A DNA stretch of 64,000 nucleotides from JBBSEX01 sp038239345. Its GTDB lineage: Bacteria > Acidobacteriota > Terriglobia > Bryobacterales > Bryobacteraceae. Made by a program: the position numbers and the translations under genes. Location of the stretch: positions 310,001-374,000 of the forward strand of contig JBBSEX010000002.1 of assembly GCA_038239345.1 (NCBI GenBank). Direction: 5' to 3'. The notes under the pieces are model-generated. The model had not been told where the DNA came from. It worked only from the letters and a program-made list of their open reading frames with translations, and did no database searches. Shown one piece after another: positions 42,904-51,279 of this stretch (positions are counted from its first letter, which is position 1; each line of letters starts with the position of its first letter).

Positions 42904-43608
42904 ATGCTGCTGGAGGCTGCCGGAGGGTTGATCGGTTCGGCGGCGGGGGTGATGGCTTATGGAGTTCGCGGACGATCTTCCACGCTCTTTGCTCCGTCCG
43001 TGTATCACGGCTCCGCGGGGCGAAATGCGATCGCGATCACGTTCGACGATGGGCCTAGCGAATCCACCGCGCTGTTGTTGAGGGTGCTGGCGGAGTACGG
43101 TGTGACGGCCACGTTTTTCCAGTGCGGGGTTCACGTGCGGCGGCTTCCCGATGCTGCCCGGGAAGTGGCGGCGAAGGGTCATGAAATTGGCAATCATACC
43201 GATTCGCATCCGCACCTCTACTTCAAATCCGCTGCATTTATCAGCCGGGAAATAGAACGGGCACAAGAGAGTATTCATCAAATAACGGAACGGCGGCCTC
43301 AATTATTCCGGGCGCCCTACGGTGTGCGCTGGTTCGGTCTGCGGCCGGTGCAACACCGACTGAATCTGCTGGGGGTGATGTGGACGGCGATTGGCCGCGA
43401 CTGGAAATGGCCGTCCGATCGCGTGGCCGATTTTCTGGCTCGACAGGCGCGGAATGGGGCGATATTCTGCTTGCACGACGGAAGAGGGTTGACGGCGAAA
43501 CCGGATATCGGTGTCACAATTGAAGCTGTACGGCAGCTGATTCCGCGATTGCTGGAACGGGGTTTTCAATTCGAAACGGTGAGTCAAATATTATGTCCGA
43601 CGAAGTAA
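42904..43608 (+). CDS. Polysaccharide deacetylase family protein
   Basis: 234-aa carbohydrate esterase 4-type protein. The NodB motifs are present: ITFDDGPSESTALLLRVLAE (first Asp pair), HEIGNHTDSHPHL with both metal His, RAPYGVRWFG and FCLHDGRG. It removes acetyl groups from amino sugars on glycans; the substrate is not known. A hydrophobic N terminus (AAGGLIGSAAGVMAYGV) may anchor it. Its last 16 bases overlap the acyl-carrier-protein gene. Confidence 0.9.
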   Translation: MLLEAAGGLIGSAAGVMAYGVRGRSSTLFAPSVYHGSAGRNAIAITFDDGPSESTALLLRVLAEYGVTATFFQCGVHVRRLPDAAREVAAKGHEIGNHTDSHPHLYFKSAAFISREIERAQESIHQITERRPQLFRAPYGVRWFGLRPVQHRLNLLGVMWTAIGRDWKWPSDRVADFLARQARNGAIFCLHDGRGLTAKPDIGVTIEAVRQLIPRLLERGFQFETVSQILCPTK

Positions 43609-43847
43609 GCCAGCGAGTGATTAAAGTAATTGCGGCGACGCAGCATATACCGGTTGAGAAGATCGCCATCGATTCTAAATTCGAAGAGTTGGGCATCGAT
43701 TCGCTGGATGGGATCAATATTCTTTTCGGACTCGAAAGCGAATTTAACGTCGACATTCCCGATGAGGAAGCGAAGAAGATCCGCAGTATCCGCGATGCGG
43801 TGGAAGGGGTGGAAAAGCTGCTGGCGGCAACGGGTACGGCGCAGTGA
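43593..43847 (+). CDS. Acyl carrier protein
   Basis: 84-aa acyl carrier protein. The phosphopantetheine attachment Ser37 lies in ELGIDSLDGINILFGLESEF, and the acidic helix following is normal. Distinct from a housekeeping acpP by its context: it is embedded between a polysaccharide deacetylase and a ketosynthase gene. No phosphopantetheinyl transferase or other fatty-acid gene is here. Confidence 0.92.
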   Translation: MSDEVSQRVIKVIAATQHIPVEKIAIDSKFEELGIDSLDGINILFGLESEFNVDIPDEEAKKIRSIRDAVEGVEKLLAATGTAQ

Positions 43848-43859
43848 GTGTCGCACTTC

Positions 43860-45083
43860 ATGGCTGACCGCCGCGTAGCCATCACAGGGCTCGGCTGTAT
43901 CTCGGCGATTGGCAAGAACACCGGCGAGTTTTGCGAGGCACTGCAGGCGGGACGTTCAGGAATTGGCCCCATAGAAACGGCTCCAGCGAAATTTCTGCGC
44001 TTTCCCAATGGCGCGGAAGTCCACAACTATTCTTCTGTCGGCCATTTCGACGATAAGGCCGCCGCCTTACTCGACCGGTTCTCGCAGTTCGCGCTCATCG
44101 CGGCGCGGGAGGCGCTGGGCGATGCGGGACTCGATCTCACCACCGGACTGCGGGAGCGGATGGCGGTGGTAACCGGATCCTGTGTGGGCGGGCTAACCAC
44201 CGTCGATCAAGGCTTCCACCAACTTTATGCCGAACAGAACATGCGCTTCAACCCCTTCACCATCCCGCGCACGATGGCGAACGCGGGGGCGAGTTGCATT
44301 TCGATGGAATACGGAATTACAGGCCCGACCTATACGGTGGCCACGGCGTGTTCATCGGCAAACCATGCGATTGGGCAAGCCTACTGGATGGTGCGTCATG
44401 GCATCGCCGATGCGGCCATCGCCGGGGGCAGCGAAGCGCCGTTCAGCTTGGGGCTGCTGAAAGCCTGGGAGGCGATGCGGGTGATTTCGCCCGATACTTG
44501 CCGGCCGTTCTCGAAGGACCGCCGGGGTCTGATTCTGGGCGAAGGCGGGGCGATGCTGGTGCTGGAATCGATGGACGCGGCAGTAGCGCGGGGGGTGCGG
44601 ATCTATGGCGAAATAGCAGGCTTCGGCATGTCCTCCGATGCGCATCACATCACGCAACCATCGGCTGAGGGCGCGGCGCGCTGCATCCGGGCCGCACTGG
44701 AGAATGGCGGGCTGGCGGCGGAGCAAATCGGGTATGTCAACGCACATGGAACCGGCACCGCGGCGAACGATAGCACCGAAACAGCGGCGCTACGAAATGT
44801 TTTTGGCTCCCATGCCGATAAATTGCTGGTGAGTTCCACGAAATCGATGCACGGCCATGCGCTGGGCGCGGCGGGCGCACTGGAAGCGGTGGCCACTGTA
44901 CTCGCGTTGCATCACGGCATAATCCCGCCGACCGCTAACTTCACGGAAGCGGACCCGGCATGCGATCTGGATGTGATTCCTAACCAAGCCAGAGCCGCCC
45001 AGGTGGAATACGCGATCTCCAATTCGTTTGCTTTTGGCGGGTTAAACGCAGTGGTCGCGTTCCGGTCGGTCCCGCGCGCTTAA
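43860..45083 (+). CDS. Beta-ketoacyl-ACP synthase (KAS II/FabF-like)
   Basis: 407-aa condensing enzyme. The catalytic triad is visible: Cys in TVATACSSANHAIGQ (residue 164), His in NAHGTGTAANDSTETAAL and His in SSTKSMHGHALGAAGALEAV. It extends acyl chains on the neighbouring acyl carrier protein. A GTG four codons upstream at 43848 directly follows the ACP stop and is a possible start. It may act in a specialised lipid or polyketide-like product; the absence of reductases and dehydratase nearby means it would borrow those functions. Confidence 0.93.
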   Translation: MADRRVAITGLGCISAIGKNTGEFCEALQAGRSGIGPIETAPAKFLRFPNGAEVHNYSSVGHFDDKAAALLDRFSQFALIAAREALGDAGLDLTTGLRERMAVVTGSCVGGLTTVDQGFHQLYAEQNMRFNPFTIPRTMANAGASCISMEYGITGPTYTVATACSSANHAIGQAYWMVRHGIADAAIAGGSEAPFSLGLLKAWEAMRVISPDTCRPFSKDRRGLILGEGGAMLVLESMDAAVARGVRIYGEIAGFGMSSDAHHITQPSAEGAARCIRAALENGGLAAEQIGYVNAHGTGTAANDSTETAALRNVFGSHADKLLVSSTKSMHGHALGAAGALEAVATVLALHHGIIPPTANFTEADPACDLDVIPNQARAAQVEYAISNSFAFGGLNAVVAFRSVPRA

Positions 45084-45104
45084 AGGTTTCAAGTTAAATT
45101 GCCG

Positions 45105-45572
45105 ATGAAAGACTATCGGATAGTTTTAAGCAAGGAGCTCATAGTGTCGCAATTTGCACTGCTGGATCCGTGTGCCGCTTTTCCCCTGCCCAAAGGCTTC
45201 GACTTCGAAGAATATATCGAAGTAGAACGAGAGCTCTGGGCGTTGTTTCCCGAGACAGATGGCAAGCGAGTGAATTTCGTTCAAGTTGGCTTGACCGCGC
45301 AGGTGTTTACCGAAGTCGTTGAAGATGGTTCGGAGTTACGGGCGATGGAGACCTATATTCTTATGCCATGCCCAGACCGGTTCATGCGGCCGTTACGCAT
45401 GGAAGCAGCGCGGAGGCTGACCTTGATGGAGTATCGCATGGGTCATCTGACCGCTGTTAAATTGATGGGAAAAGCGAACGAGGCGGCTGGAATTTTACGC
45501 GAGGTGGGATCCTTAATTCTGGGTCCGGAAGTACTCGAAGAAGTAGAAGTCCGGCGCTCAAGCCCCGAATAG
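45105..45572 (+). CDS. Hypothetical protein at end of the ACP/ketosynthase cluster
   Basis: 155 aa with mixed alpha/beta features (RIVLSKELIVSQFALLDPCA, KRVNFVQVGLTAQVFTEVVE, LTLMEYRMGHLTAVKLMGKA). No family recognised and no signal peptide. It follows the ketosynthase by 21 bases and is likely co-transcribed, which may indicate an accessory role in that pathway. Confidence 0.55.
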   Translation: MKDYRIVLSKELIVSQFALLDPCAAFPLPKGFDFEEYIEVERELWALFPETDGKRVNFVQVGLTAQVFTEVVEDGSELRAMETYILMPCPDRFMRPLRMEAARRLTLMEYRMGHLTAVKLMGKANEAAGILREVGSLILGPEVLEEVEVRRSSPE

Positions 45573-45924
45573 TCTCCGTCTGCAAGCATTTATTCCACGT
45601 AGAAAATGCGAAATACACGTCGCTGGCGCGCGTCATATCTGTGTTCCATGTCCAAGGGAAACAATCGCGCGACGACGGTGACTACACAGTACTGGCAAGG
45701 TTTCCAGCGTCTGCTCGCTCTGCAGAAGGCGCGTAAGCCTGAGGCGAAGCGACGCCTGCATTCGGTGCATCCGCTGACCTCCGCGAGGTTTGTGAAGGTC
45801 TACACGCGATGGTCAGTCGATTTATCTGCCAATCCTATCGTTTCATCTAGTTTTTAAGCGCTTCATCCGATTCAGTCTGGAATCTTCGCCGGCTCGTTTT
45901 ACTGTAAGCCCGAGGAGCTTTTCA
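45573..45924. other. Region with a doubtful small basic frame
   Basis: About 350 bases between the cluster and the next gene. A frame of 83 codons (45606-45857) is Arg/Lys-rich (QKARKPEAKRRLHSVH) but has no ribosome site or family. I see no RNA or repeat. Confidence 0.4.
45606..45857 (+). CDS. Possible small basic protein, doubtful
   Basis: 83 codons from ATG, or 69 from an internal ATG at 45648 (MSKGNNRATTVTTQYWQGFQ). The composition is basic and helical. No homologue comes to mind and codon use is not strongly coding-like. It is listed only because it fills an otherwise empty gap in the direction of the neighbours. Confidence 0.25.
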   Translation: MRNTRRWRASYLCSMSKGNNRATTVTTQYWQGFQRLLALQKARKPEAKRRLHSVHPLTSARFVKVYTRWSVDLSANPIVSSSF

Positions 45925-46380
45925 ATGACTAAACGAATTTCACTGATAATCGCCGCGGCTGCTCTGGCCTTCGGTTTCGGATTTATCTCGCAGTCGCCGG
46001 AGCTCTTCGATCTGAAATTCCGCAACGATTTCTTTGCCGGCTTCGGAGGAGATAAAGAAGCGCTGGACCGGGGGATGAAAGCTTGTGAAACGGAGTTGAC
46101 TAGAAATCCTAAAACCGCCGGGGCGCTGGTTTGGCATAGTGGTGAATTGTTGGTGGGGTCAGGGCAGTACTTTGTAGCGGGCGATCAGGCCAAGGGGATG
46201 GAACTATGGCAGCAGGCTCTACAGGAAAAGCGCTCGGCGGTGGCGATCGCTCTTGAGCGGGTGGGTGTTCGCGTTCCGCTACAAATAGCGCGCCCGCTGG
46301 CGGAGGCGTGTAGCCACACCGGCGAACGGGCGAAAGTGGATGCTCATAGGGGCTGCATGGGCTGCGATACTGGCAAGTAA
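45925..46380 (+). CDS. Secreted TPR-like protein
   Basis: 151 aa with a signal peptide (MTKRISLIIAAAALAFGFGF). The body matches a short tetratricopeptide-type pattern: GMKACETELTRNPKTAGALV, WHSGELLVGSGQYFVAGDQA, KGMELWQQALQEKR. The C terminus ends in a Cys-containing stretch RGCMGCDTGK. Function unknown. AGGAG precedes the ATG. It lies 11 bases before the histidine-kinase gene and could share its transcript. Confidence 0.6.
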   Translation: MTKRISLIIAAAALAFGFGFISQSPELFDLKFRNDFFAGFGGDKEALDRGMKACETELTRNPKTAGALVWHSGELLVGSGQYFVAGDQAKGMELWQQALQEKRSAVAIALERVGVRVPLQIARPLAEACSHTGERAKVDAHRGCMGCDTGK

Positions 46381-46391
46381 GGCGGATTCGA

Positions 46392-47480
46392 ATGAAGAAC
46401 CGAACCCTTCGTCAAGCCTTGCGCATACTGGGCACCAATGCTTCCATCGCTCTGGTGTATCCAGCGATGAAGTGGTGGGTAACACCGGGGACCACCATTC
46501 AGAATCTGGCGATGGGCTATGGCTACTCTTTTATTTACACGATGTGCATCGGGTCTCTGATGTTCCTGTTCTTTCCGAGAGTTTGGCCAGCTCTGGAGCA
46601 TCGGCCGGCCATCTTAAAGTGGGGGCTGCGGGGAGCCGCGATGCTGGCGGCATGTATAGTGGGATGTCTCCTCGCCGGACTGATCATCCTCAGCAGCAAC
46701 ATAGAACCGGGGTATGCATATTGGGTAGTTTTCGCGGCTACTCTAAAAGGCGCGGCGATTATAACCATCATCTTTGGCGGTTTTACTTCCATTAACGAAG
46801 CGTTGCGATCCCGTCTGGAAGCCACGGCGCTGGAATTGAGCAACAAGGAATGCGAACGGGAGCGGGCACTCAAACTGGCGAGTGAATCGCGTCTTGCTTC
46901 CCTTGAATCGCGCATTCATCCACACTTCCTTTTTAATACGATCAATTCCGTTTCCTCACTGATTCAGGAAGATCCGGTGCAAGCTGAGCGCTTGTTGGAG
47001 CGGATGGCGGCGCTGCTTCGCTTCTCACTCGATTCGAAACAAATTGGACTTGTTTCGCTGCAGCATGAAATGAAGATCACGAGCGATTATCTGGAGATCG
47101 AGAAGGCCCGGTTTGGGGACCGGCTGCGTTACACGCTGGACATCGCGCCGGAGACGATGAACCTTCAAGTGCCGCCATTATCGGTACAGACGCTGGTGGA
47201 GAACAGTGTTAAATTCGCGGTGGCGACGCGGCGGGAAGGCGGTGAGATTCGCGTGACGGCGCGCGCCGTGCAAGGTCAACTAGCGGTGGAAGTCTGGGAC
47301 GATGGACCCGGTTTCCGCCCCGAAGAACTGCAGGCCGGGCATGGTTTGGATAACCTGCAATCGCGGCTAGCCACGCTGTTCGGAAGTGAGGTACAGATGC
47401 GTTTCGAGCGCCAGGAAAGCGGCATGACACTCCGCATGCTGTTGCCGCAGGACGCCGCTCCAGCCGCGAGGATTGCCTGA
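46392..47480 (+). CDS. LytS-type sensor histidine kinase
   Basis: 362 aa. Four hydrophobic segments in residues 15-130 form a membrane sensor region. The kinase core is of the His_kinase (PF06580) type: SRIHPHFLFNTINSVSSLIQ with His176 as the likely phospho-acceptor, then SLQHEMKITSDYLEIEKARF, VPPLSVQTLVENSVKFAVAT and EVWDDGPGFRPEEL, GHGLDNLQSRLATLFG. It is translationally coupled to the LytTR response regulator that follows (TGATG overlap). The signal is unknown. Confidence 0.92.
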   Translation: MKNRTLRQALRILGTNASIALVYPAMKWWVTPGTTIQNLAMGYGYSFIYTMCIGSLMFLFFPRVWPALEHRPAILKWGLRGAAMLAACIVGCLLAGLIILSSNIEPGYAYWVVFAATLKGAAIITIIFGGFTSINEALRSRLEATALELSNKECERERALKLASESRLASLESRIHPHFLFNTINSVSSLIQEDPVQAERLLERMAALLRFSLDSKQIGLVSLQHEMKITSDYLEIEKARFGDRLRYTLDIAPETMNLQVPPLSVQTLVENSVKFAVATRREGGEIRVTARAVQGQLAVEVWDDGPGFRPEELQAGHGLDNLQSRLATLFGSEVQMRFERQESGMTLRMLLPQDAAPAARIA

Positions 47481-48244
47481 TGCTACGCGCTTTCCTGGTG
47501 GATGACGAGCTTCTGGCACTGAAGCGGCTGACGCGGATGTTGAGCGCCACGGAGCGTGTGGAAATCGTGGGGTCGACCACTGATCCGGTGGACGCCGAAG
47601 CGTTCCTTACGCTGCAACCGTGCGACCTTCTTTTCCTGGACATTGAGATGCCTGTACTGAACGGATTCGATCTGTTGGCCCGCCTGGATCCGCAGCCGCT
47701 GGTGATCTTTACGACCGCCTATTCGCAATATGCGCTGCAGGCGTTTGAGACGAACTCAATCGATTACCTGTTGAAGCCGATTGAGCCGGCGCAACTGGAC
47801 CGGGCACTCAACAAAATCGAACGCATTCGCGGCGGCGGGGAGCACGCTCCGGATTTGCAGGCTCTGATTACGCAGTTGCGTTCGGCGATAGAACCGCGCG
47901 ATGTGAAATATCCGGATCGTGTTTCGTCACGGACCGGCGAACGAATCGAGTTCGTGGAGTTGAACCGCATTACGCATTTTTATGCCAGCGATAAGCTGAC
48001 ATTTGCCGCCACCAGCGCGAAGAGCCACGCCATCGATTTGACGATCGCCGAACTGGAGCAGAAGCTGGATCCGCGAAAGTTCGTGCGCATTCATCGCGGC
48101 ACTCTGGTTAACGTGGATTATGTCCATGAGCTGCATTCCTGGTTCGGCGGCAAGATGCTGTTGCGGCTAAAGGACGAGAAGAAAACGGAACTCGCCGTCT
48201 CACGCGACCGGGCTAAGGAGATCAAGGAAAGGCTGGGTTTGTAG
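47480..48244 (+). CDS. LytTR-family response regulator
   Basis: 254 aa. The receiver domain has the phospho-acceptor Asp54 in DLLFLDIEMPVLNGFDLL and the conserved Thr/Lys region FTTAYSQYALQAFE, DYLLKPIEPAQL. The LytTR DNA-binding domain is at the C terminus (FVELNRITHFYASDKLTFAA, FVRIHRGTLVNVDYVHELHS). It pairs with the kinase encoded directly upstream, with a one-base overlap. Confidence 0.94.
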   Translation: MLRAFLVDDELLALKRLTRMLSATERVEIVGSTTDPVDAEAFLTLQPCDLLFLDIEMPVLNGFDLLARLDPQPLVIFTTAYSQYALQAFETNSIDYLLKPIEPAQLDRALNKIERIRGGGEHAPDLQALITQLRSAIEPRDVKYPDRVSSRTGERIEFVELNRITHFYASDKLTFAATSAKSHAIDLTIAELEQKLDPRKFVRIHRGTLVNVDYVHELHSWFGGKMLLRLKDEKKTELAVSRDRAKEIKERLGL

Positions 48245-48261
48245 GAGCAGTATAATCGGCC

Positions 48262-49287
48262 ATGCCGGAATTGCTAAACAGACGAGTGGTGTTGACGGGT
48301 CGCGGCGGTCCGGAAGTTTTGCAGTTGGTGGAAGAGCCGATGCCCGAACCGGCGGCGGGAGAAGTCCGGGTGCGGATTCAAGCCACCGGAGTGGCCTACG
48401 CCGATGTGCTGATGCGCTACGGCTTGTATTCGGGCACGCCGTCTTTTCCATTCGCTCCGGGCTACGACATTGTCGGAACGGTGGATAAGTTGGGAGACGG
48501 CGCCACGGTTCGACAAGTGGGCGACACTGTCGCGGCTTTGATCATCTTCGGCGGCTACAGCGATTTTATTTGCATCCGCGAAAGTGAGCTTGTGCCGGTG
48601 CCGCCTGGCCTGGACCTAGCCGAGGCCGTCTCGCTGGTATTGAACTACACTACGGCGCAGCAAATGCTCTTTCGCATCGGGCGGGTAAATCCGGGCGACC
48701 GAATCCTTGTTCATGGAGCCGCCGGTGGCGTCGGCACGGCGCTGCTACAACTCGGAACCATGTCGGGATTGCGACTGTTTGCGACGGCGTCGAAAGCGAA
48801 GCATGCCCTGGTGGAGAGCCTCGGGGGAATCCCCATCGACTACAAGACTGAAGATTTCGTGGAGCGAATCCGCGAACTGACGGAAGACGGAGTGCACCTG
48901 GCTTTGGATCCGGTTGGCGGCAAGAACTGGCGGCGTTCTTATCGGACACTACGGCCCCGCGGACGCCTTATCGGCTATGGTATGTCGGCGGCGATTTCAG
49001 CGGGGAAAGCGGACAAAATTCTGGCGGTGAAGAGCTTCATCGAACTGTTCCTGCTGAACTGGAAGCCTGATGGAAAGACAGCGGGCTTCTATAGCATTGT
49101 CACCACGAAGAAGAAAGAACCGCGCTGGTTTCGCGAAGATTTGCATCTGCTGTTTCATCTTCTGGAGAAGAAGCGCATTCAACCGATCATCGCCGAACGC
49201 CTACCGCTGGCCGAAGCGGCGAAGGCGCACAAGCTGATTGAAGAAGCGGCTTTTATCGGCAAAATCGTGTTGCTGTGCGGGCGCTGA
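48262..49287 (+). CDS. Medium-chain dehydrogenase, quinone oxidoreductase-like
   Basis: 341-aa MDR-superfamily enzyme without catalytic-zinc cysteines, closest to quinone oxidoreductase/VAT-1-like proteins. Motifs: ATGVAYADVLMRYGLYSGTP, FAPGYDIVGTVDKLGDGA, the NADPH loop VHGAAGGVGTALLQLG and DLALDPVGGKNWRRSYRTL-type region, RGRLIGYGMS. Reaction is NADPH-dependent reduction of quinones or enones, substrate unknown. It follows the LytTR gene by 17 bases and could be in the same transcript. Confidence 0.88.
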   Translation: MPELLNRRVVLTGRGGPEVLQLVEEPMPEPAAGEVRVRIQATGVAYADVLMRYGLYSGTPSFPFAPGYDIVGTVDKLGDGATVRQVGDTVAALIIFGGYSDFICIRESELVPVPPGLDLAEAVSLVLNYTTAQQMLFRIGRVNPGDRILVHGAAGGVGTALLQLGTMSGLRLFATASKAKHALVESLGGIPIDYKTEDFVERIRELTEDGVHLALDPVGGKNWRRSYRTLRPRGRLIGYGMSAAISAGKADKILAVKSFIELFLLNWKPDGKTAGFYSIVTTKKKEPRWFREDLHLLFHLLEKKRIQPIIAERLPLAEAAKAHKLIEEAAFIGKIVLLCGR

Positions 49288-49851
49288 TTAGAACGAGATT
49301 CCCACCAGAAACTCGGCCTGATTTACGTTCGATACGGCAGCGGGCGAAACGTTGGCGACGCCATCACGGCCCCAGCGGGTGTAGCGCAGTTCCGGCGAGA
49401 GCCGAACCTTGAGGAGCTTGACTTCGACGCCGCCGCCAAGGGCGAACCCCGCTTTTGAAAGATACGACACGCTGCCGCCGACGTGACGGAAGCTTGGTCC
49501 GGCTTCGATGTAAGGCTTCACGATGGGGAAGGGGAAGCGATACTTGCCGAGCACGGGGAACTCCCACGAACTGACGTCCAACGAGGAGACCGACCCGAAC
49601 GTAGACCGCGACAACCCTAGGGGACGGTAGAGGGCATCCCCTTCGATGCCGAGACCCAAGGGCAGCCGGAGCTCAACCATGGCACCGATTACATAGCGCT
49701 TGGAATCGGAGAAAAAGCGGCCCGCGGACCCATATTGAGCATCGGAGAACGCATCCGTTAGTGGTACCCCGCCCTTGATGCCAACAGATACGCTCTGGGC
49801 AAATACGGTAGAGGAAAGCAGAAGGAGTGGAAAGAATATTTTCAAGGTCAC
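49288..49851 (-). CDS. Outer-membrane beta-barrel protein
   Basis: 187 aa with a signal peptide (MTLKIFFPLLLLSSTVFAQ). The mature part has alternating hydrophobic strands (SVSVGIKGGVPLTDAF, YVIGAMVELRLPLGLGIEGD, LLKVRLSPELRYTRWG) and ends with F (FLVGISF), a beta-barrel C-terminal signature. It is of the OmpA-like/opacity barrel class common in acidobacteria. The stop abuts the convergent dehydrogenase stop. Confidence 0.85.
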   Translation of the reverse strand: MTLKIFFPLLLLSSTVFAQSVSVGIKGGVPLTDAFSDAQYGSAGRFFSDSKRYVIGAMVELRLPLGLGIEGDALYRPLGLSRSTFGSVSSLDVSSWEFPVLGKYRFPFPIVKPYIEAGPSFRHVGGSVSYLSKAGFALGGGVEVKLLKVRLSPELRYTRWGRDGVANVSPAAVSNVNQAEFLVGISF

Positions 49852-49866
49852 TAACCCTAGTGTGGC

Positions 49867-51279
49867 TTACTTCGCTGCCCTTTGAATCGCTCGAGCTTCT
49901 TTCATGATCGGCCCGTAGACTTCTTTGTCGAATGGCGGACAACCGGTGGGGAACTGGCCCAGGGGATGATTTTTTTGGCGCATCAGATAAGTGCAATAGG
50001 TGAGCGTCTTGCACACGCGGCGCTCATCCAGGGTACCGCTATCGAGCACGGCACGGGCGAAATCGGGATAGGCCAGGGCGCCGCGTCCACTGCCGAAGAA
50101 GCGGATGTTTCCAGTGCTTACATTGTGCGCCCCAGCCTGCACCGCATAGGTCTGCAACCAGCTATAGCCGCTGCCCACCATGGGCAGATCTGGAAAGCTA
50201 CGCTGCAGTTCGCCGGCGATGCGGAAGTGTCTGTTCACGCCAAGCAGAGGATGCTCAGGCTGTTCATAATTGCCGTCGTCGGGAGTTTCAAATGGACGCC
50301 CGACATGCGGATTGTAATAAGGGCAGCCGATGGATATGTTCAGCAATTGCAGACCTACCTGGCGAAACAACGCGATGGATTCCTTTACATCGGCCAGATC
50401 CTCAACGAGGGGGTTATCGGGATCGACGCCGAATCCGTGGGGATAGGGCGTTGTGTAGGGAAGCGGAATGCCAAGCTTGGTGTTCGCGTCGCGTTCATAG
50501 GGCACGCTATCGAAACAGCCGAGGCGCATGCAAAGGATCAGCTTATCGCCGAACTTCGCGCGAATCTTGCCCATCACGTTACAGGCGAAGCGGGCGCGAT
50601 TCCCCACAGACCCGCCGTAGCGGCCTTCGCGCAACTTGGCCCCCATCAATTCGGCAAGCAGATAGCCGTGAGTGACTTTGATATCGACGGCGCGAAAGCC
50701 CGCCTGCATCGCCAGACCTGCGCCGATGACATATTCGTCTTCCAGCCGTTCCAACTCATCGTCGGCGATGGGCGGAACATCGGCGGCCGTTCCTGTTTTT
50801 TGGTCGAGCAGCGGGTTGTGATAAGCGATGGTTGGATTGGGAAAACTGTAGCGGCCGGAGTGGGTTAATTGGAGCGGCACAAGCAGATCGCCGGCATCGC
50901 CGTGTACGCGGCGCGTCATGTCCAGCAAGCGCGCAAAGTCGCCGACGTTATCCTTGCGAATCCATAACTGGCGGGGGTTGGCGCGGCTGTTTTCGCGAAT
51001 TGCGGTTGCCTCAAACCAGATCAGCTTCGCGCCACCGCGAGCGAAGCGTTCATAACGACGCCAAGTAAGTTCGCCGGGGCGGCCGTCGAGGGTGCCATCG
51101 CATCCTTCCATGGGATGTATCGCCATGGAGTTTCCGACAGTCATCGGGCCGACCACCACGGGCCGCGCTAGAACTTCCCGCACCTTCCGCGGGTCTTCTT
51201 CAAAACGGACATGAGCCGCGTCAAGGTCTTTACAGCTTTGCCGGAGTTCGTTGAGGCTCTTGTAGTGGAAGTGTCGCAT
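49867..51279 (-). CDS. NADH:flavin oxidoreductase (Old Yellow Enzyme family)
   Basis: 470-aa FMN enzyme. TIM-barrel motifs: PVVVGPMTVGNSMAIHPMEG, LVPLQLTHSGRYSFPNPTI, DIKVTHGYLLAELMGAKLRE, then GGSVGNRARF and IGCPYYNPHVG. The C-terminal part has several Cys but lacks the CX2CX3C cluster of dienoyl-CoA reductases, and there is no second flavin domain. The ATG at 51279 gives a normal start and overlaps the upstream MFS gene by 50 bases. A transporter and its enzyme in one operon suggests import and reduction of an electrophilic compound, which is inference. Confidence 0.88.
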   Translation of the reverse strand: MRHFHYKSLNELRQSCKDLDAAHVRFEEDPRKVREVLARPVVVGPMTVGNSMAIHPMEGCDGTLDGRPGELTWRRYERFARGGAKLIWFEATAIRENSRANPRQLWIRKDNVGDFARLLDMTRRVHGDAGDLLVPLQLTHSGRYSFPNPTIAYHNPLLDQKTGTAADVPPIADDELERLEDEYVIGAGLAMQAGFRAVDIKVTHGYLLAELMGAKLREGRYGGSVGNRARFACNVMGKIRAKFGDKLILCMRLGCFDSVPYERDANTKLGIPLPYTTPYPHGFGVDPDNPLVEDLADVKESIALFRQVGLQLLNISIGCPYYNPHVGRPFETPDDGNYEQPEHPLLGVNRHFRIAGELQRSFPDLPMVGSGYSWLQTYAVQAGAHNVSTGNIRFFGSGRGALAYPDFARAVLDSGTLDERRVCKTLTYCTYLMRQKNHPLGQFPTGCPPFDKEVYGPIMKEARAIQRAAK

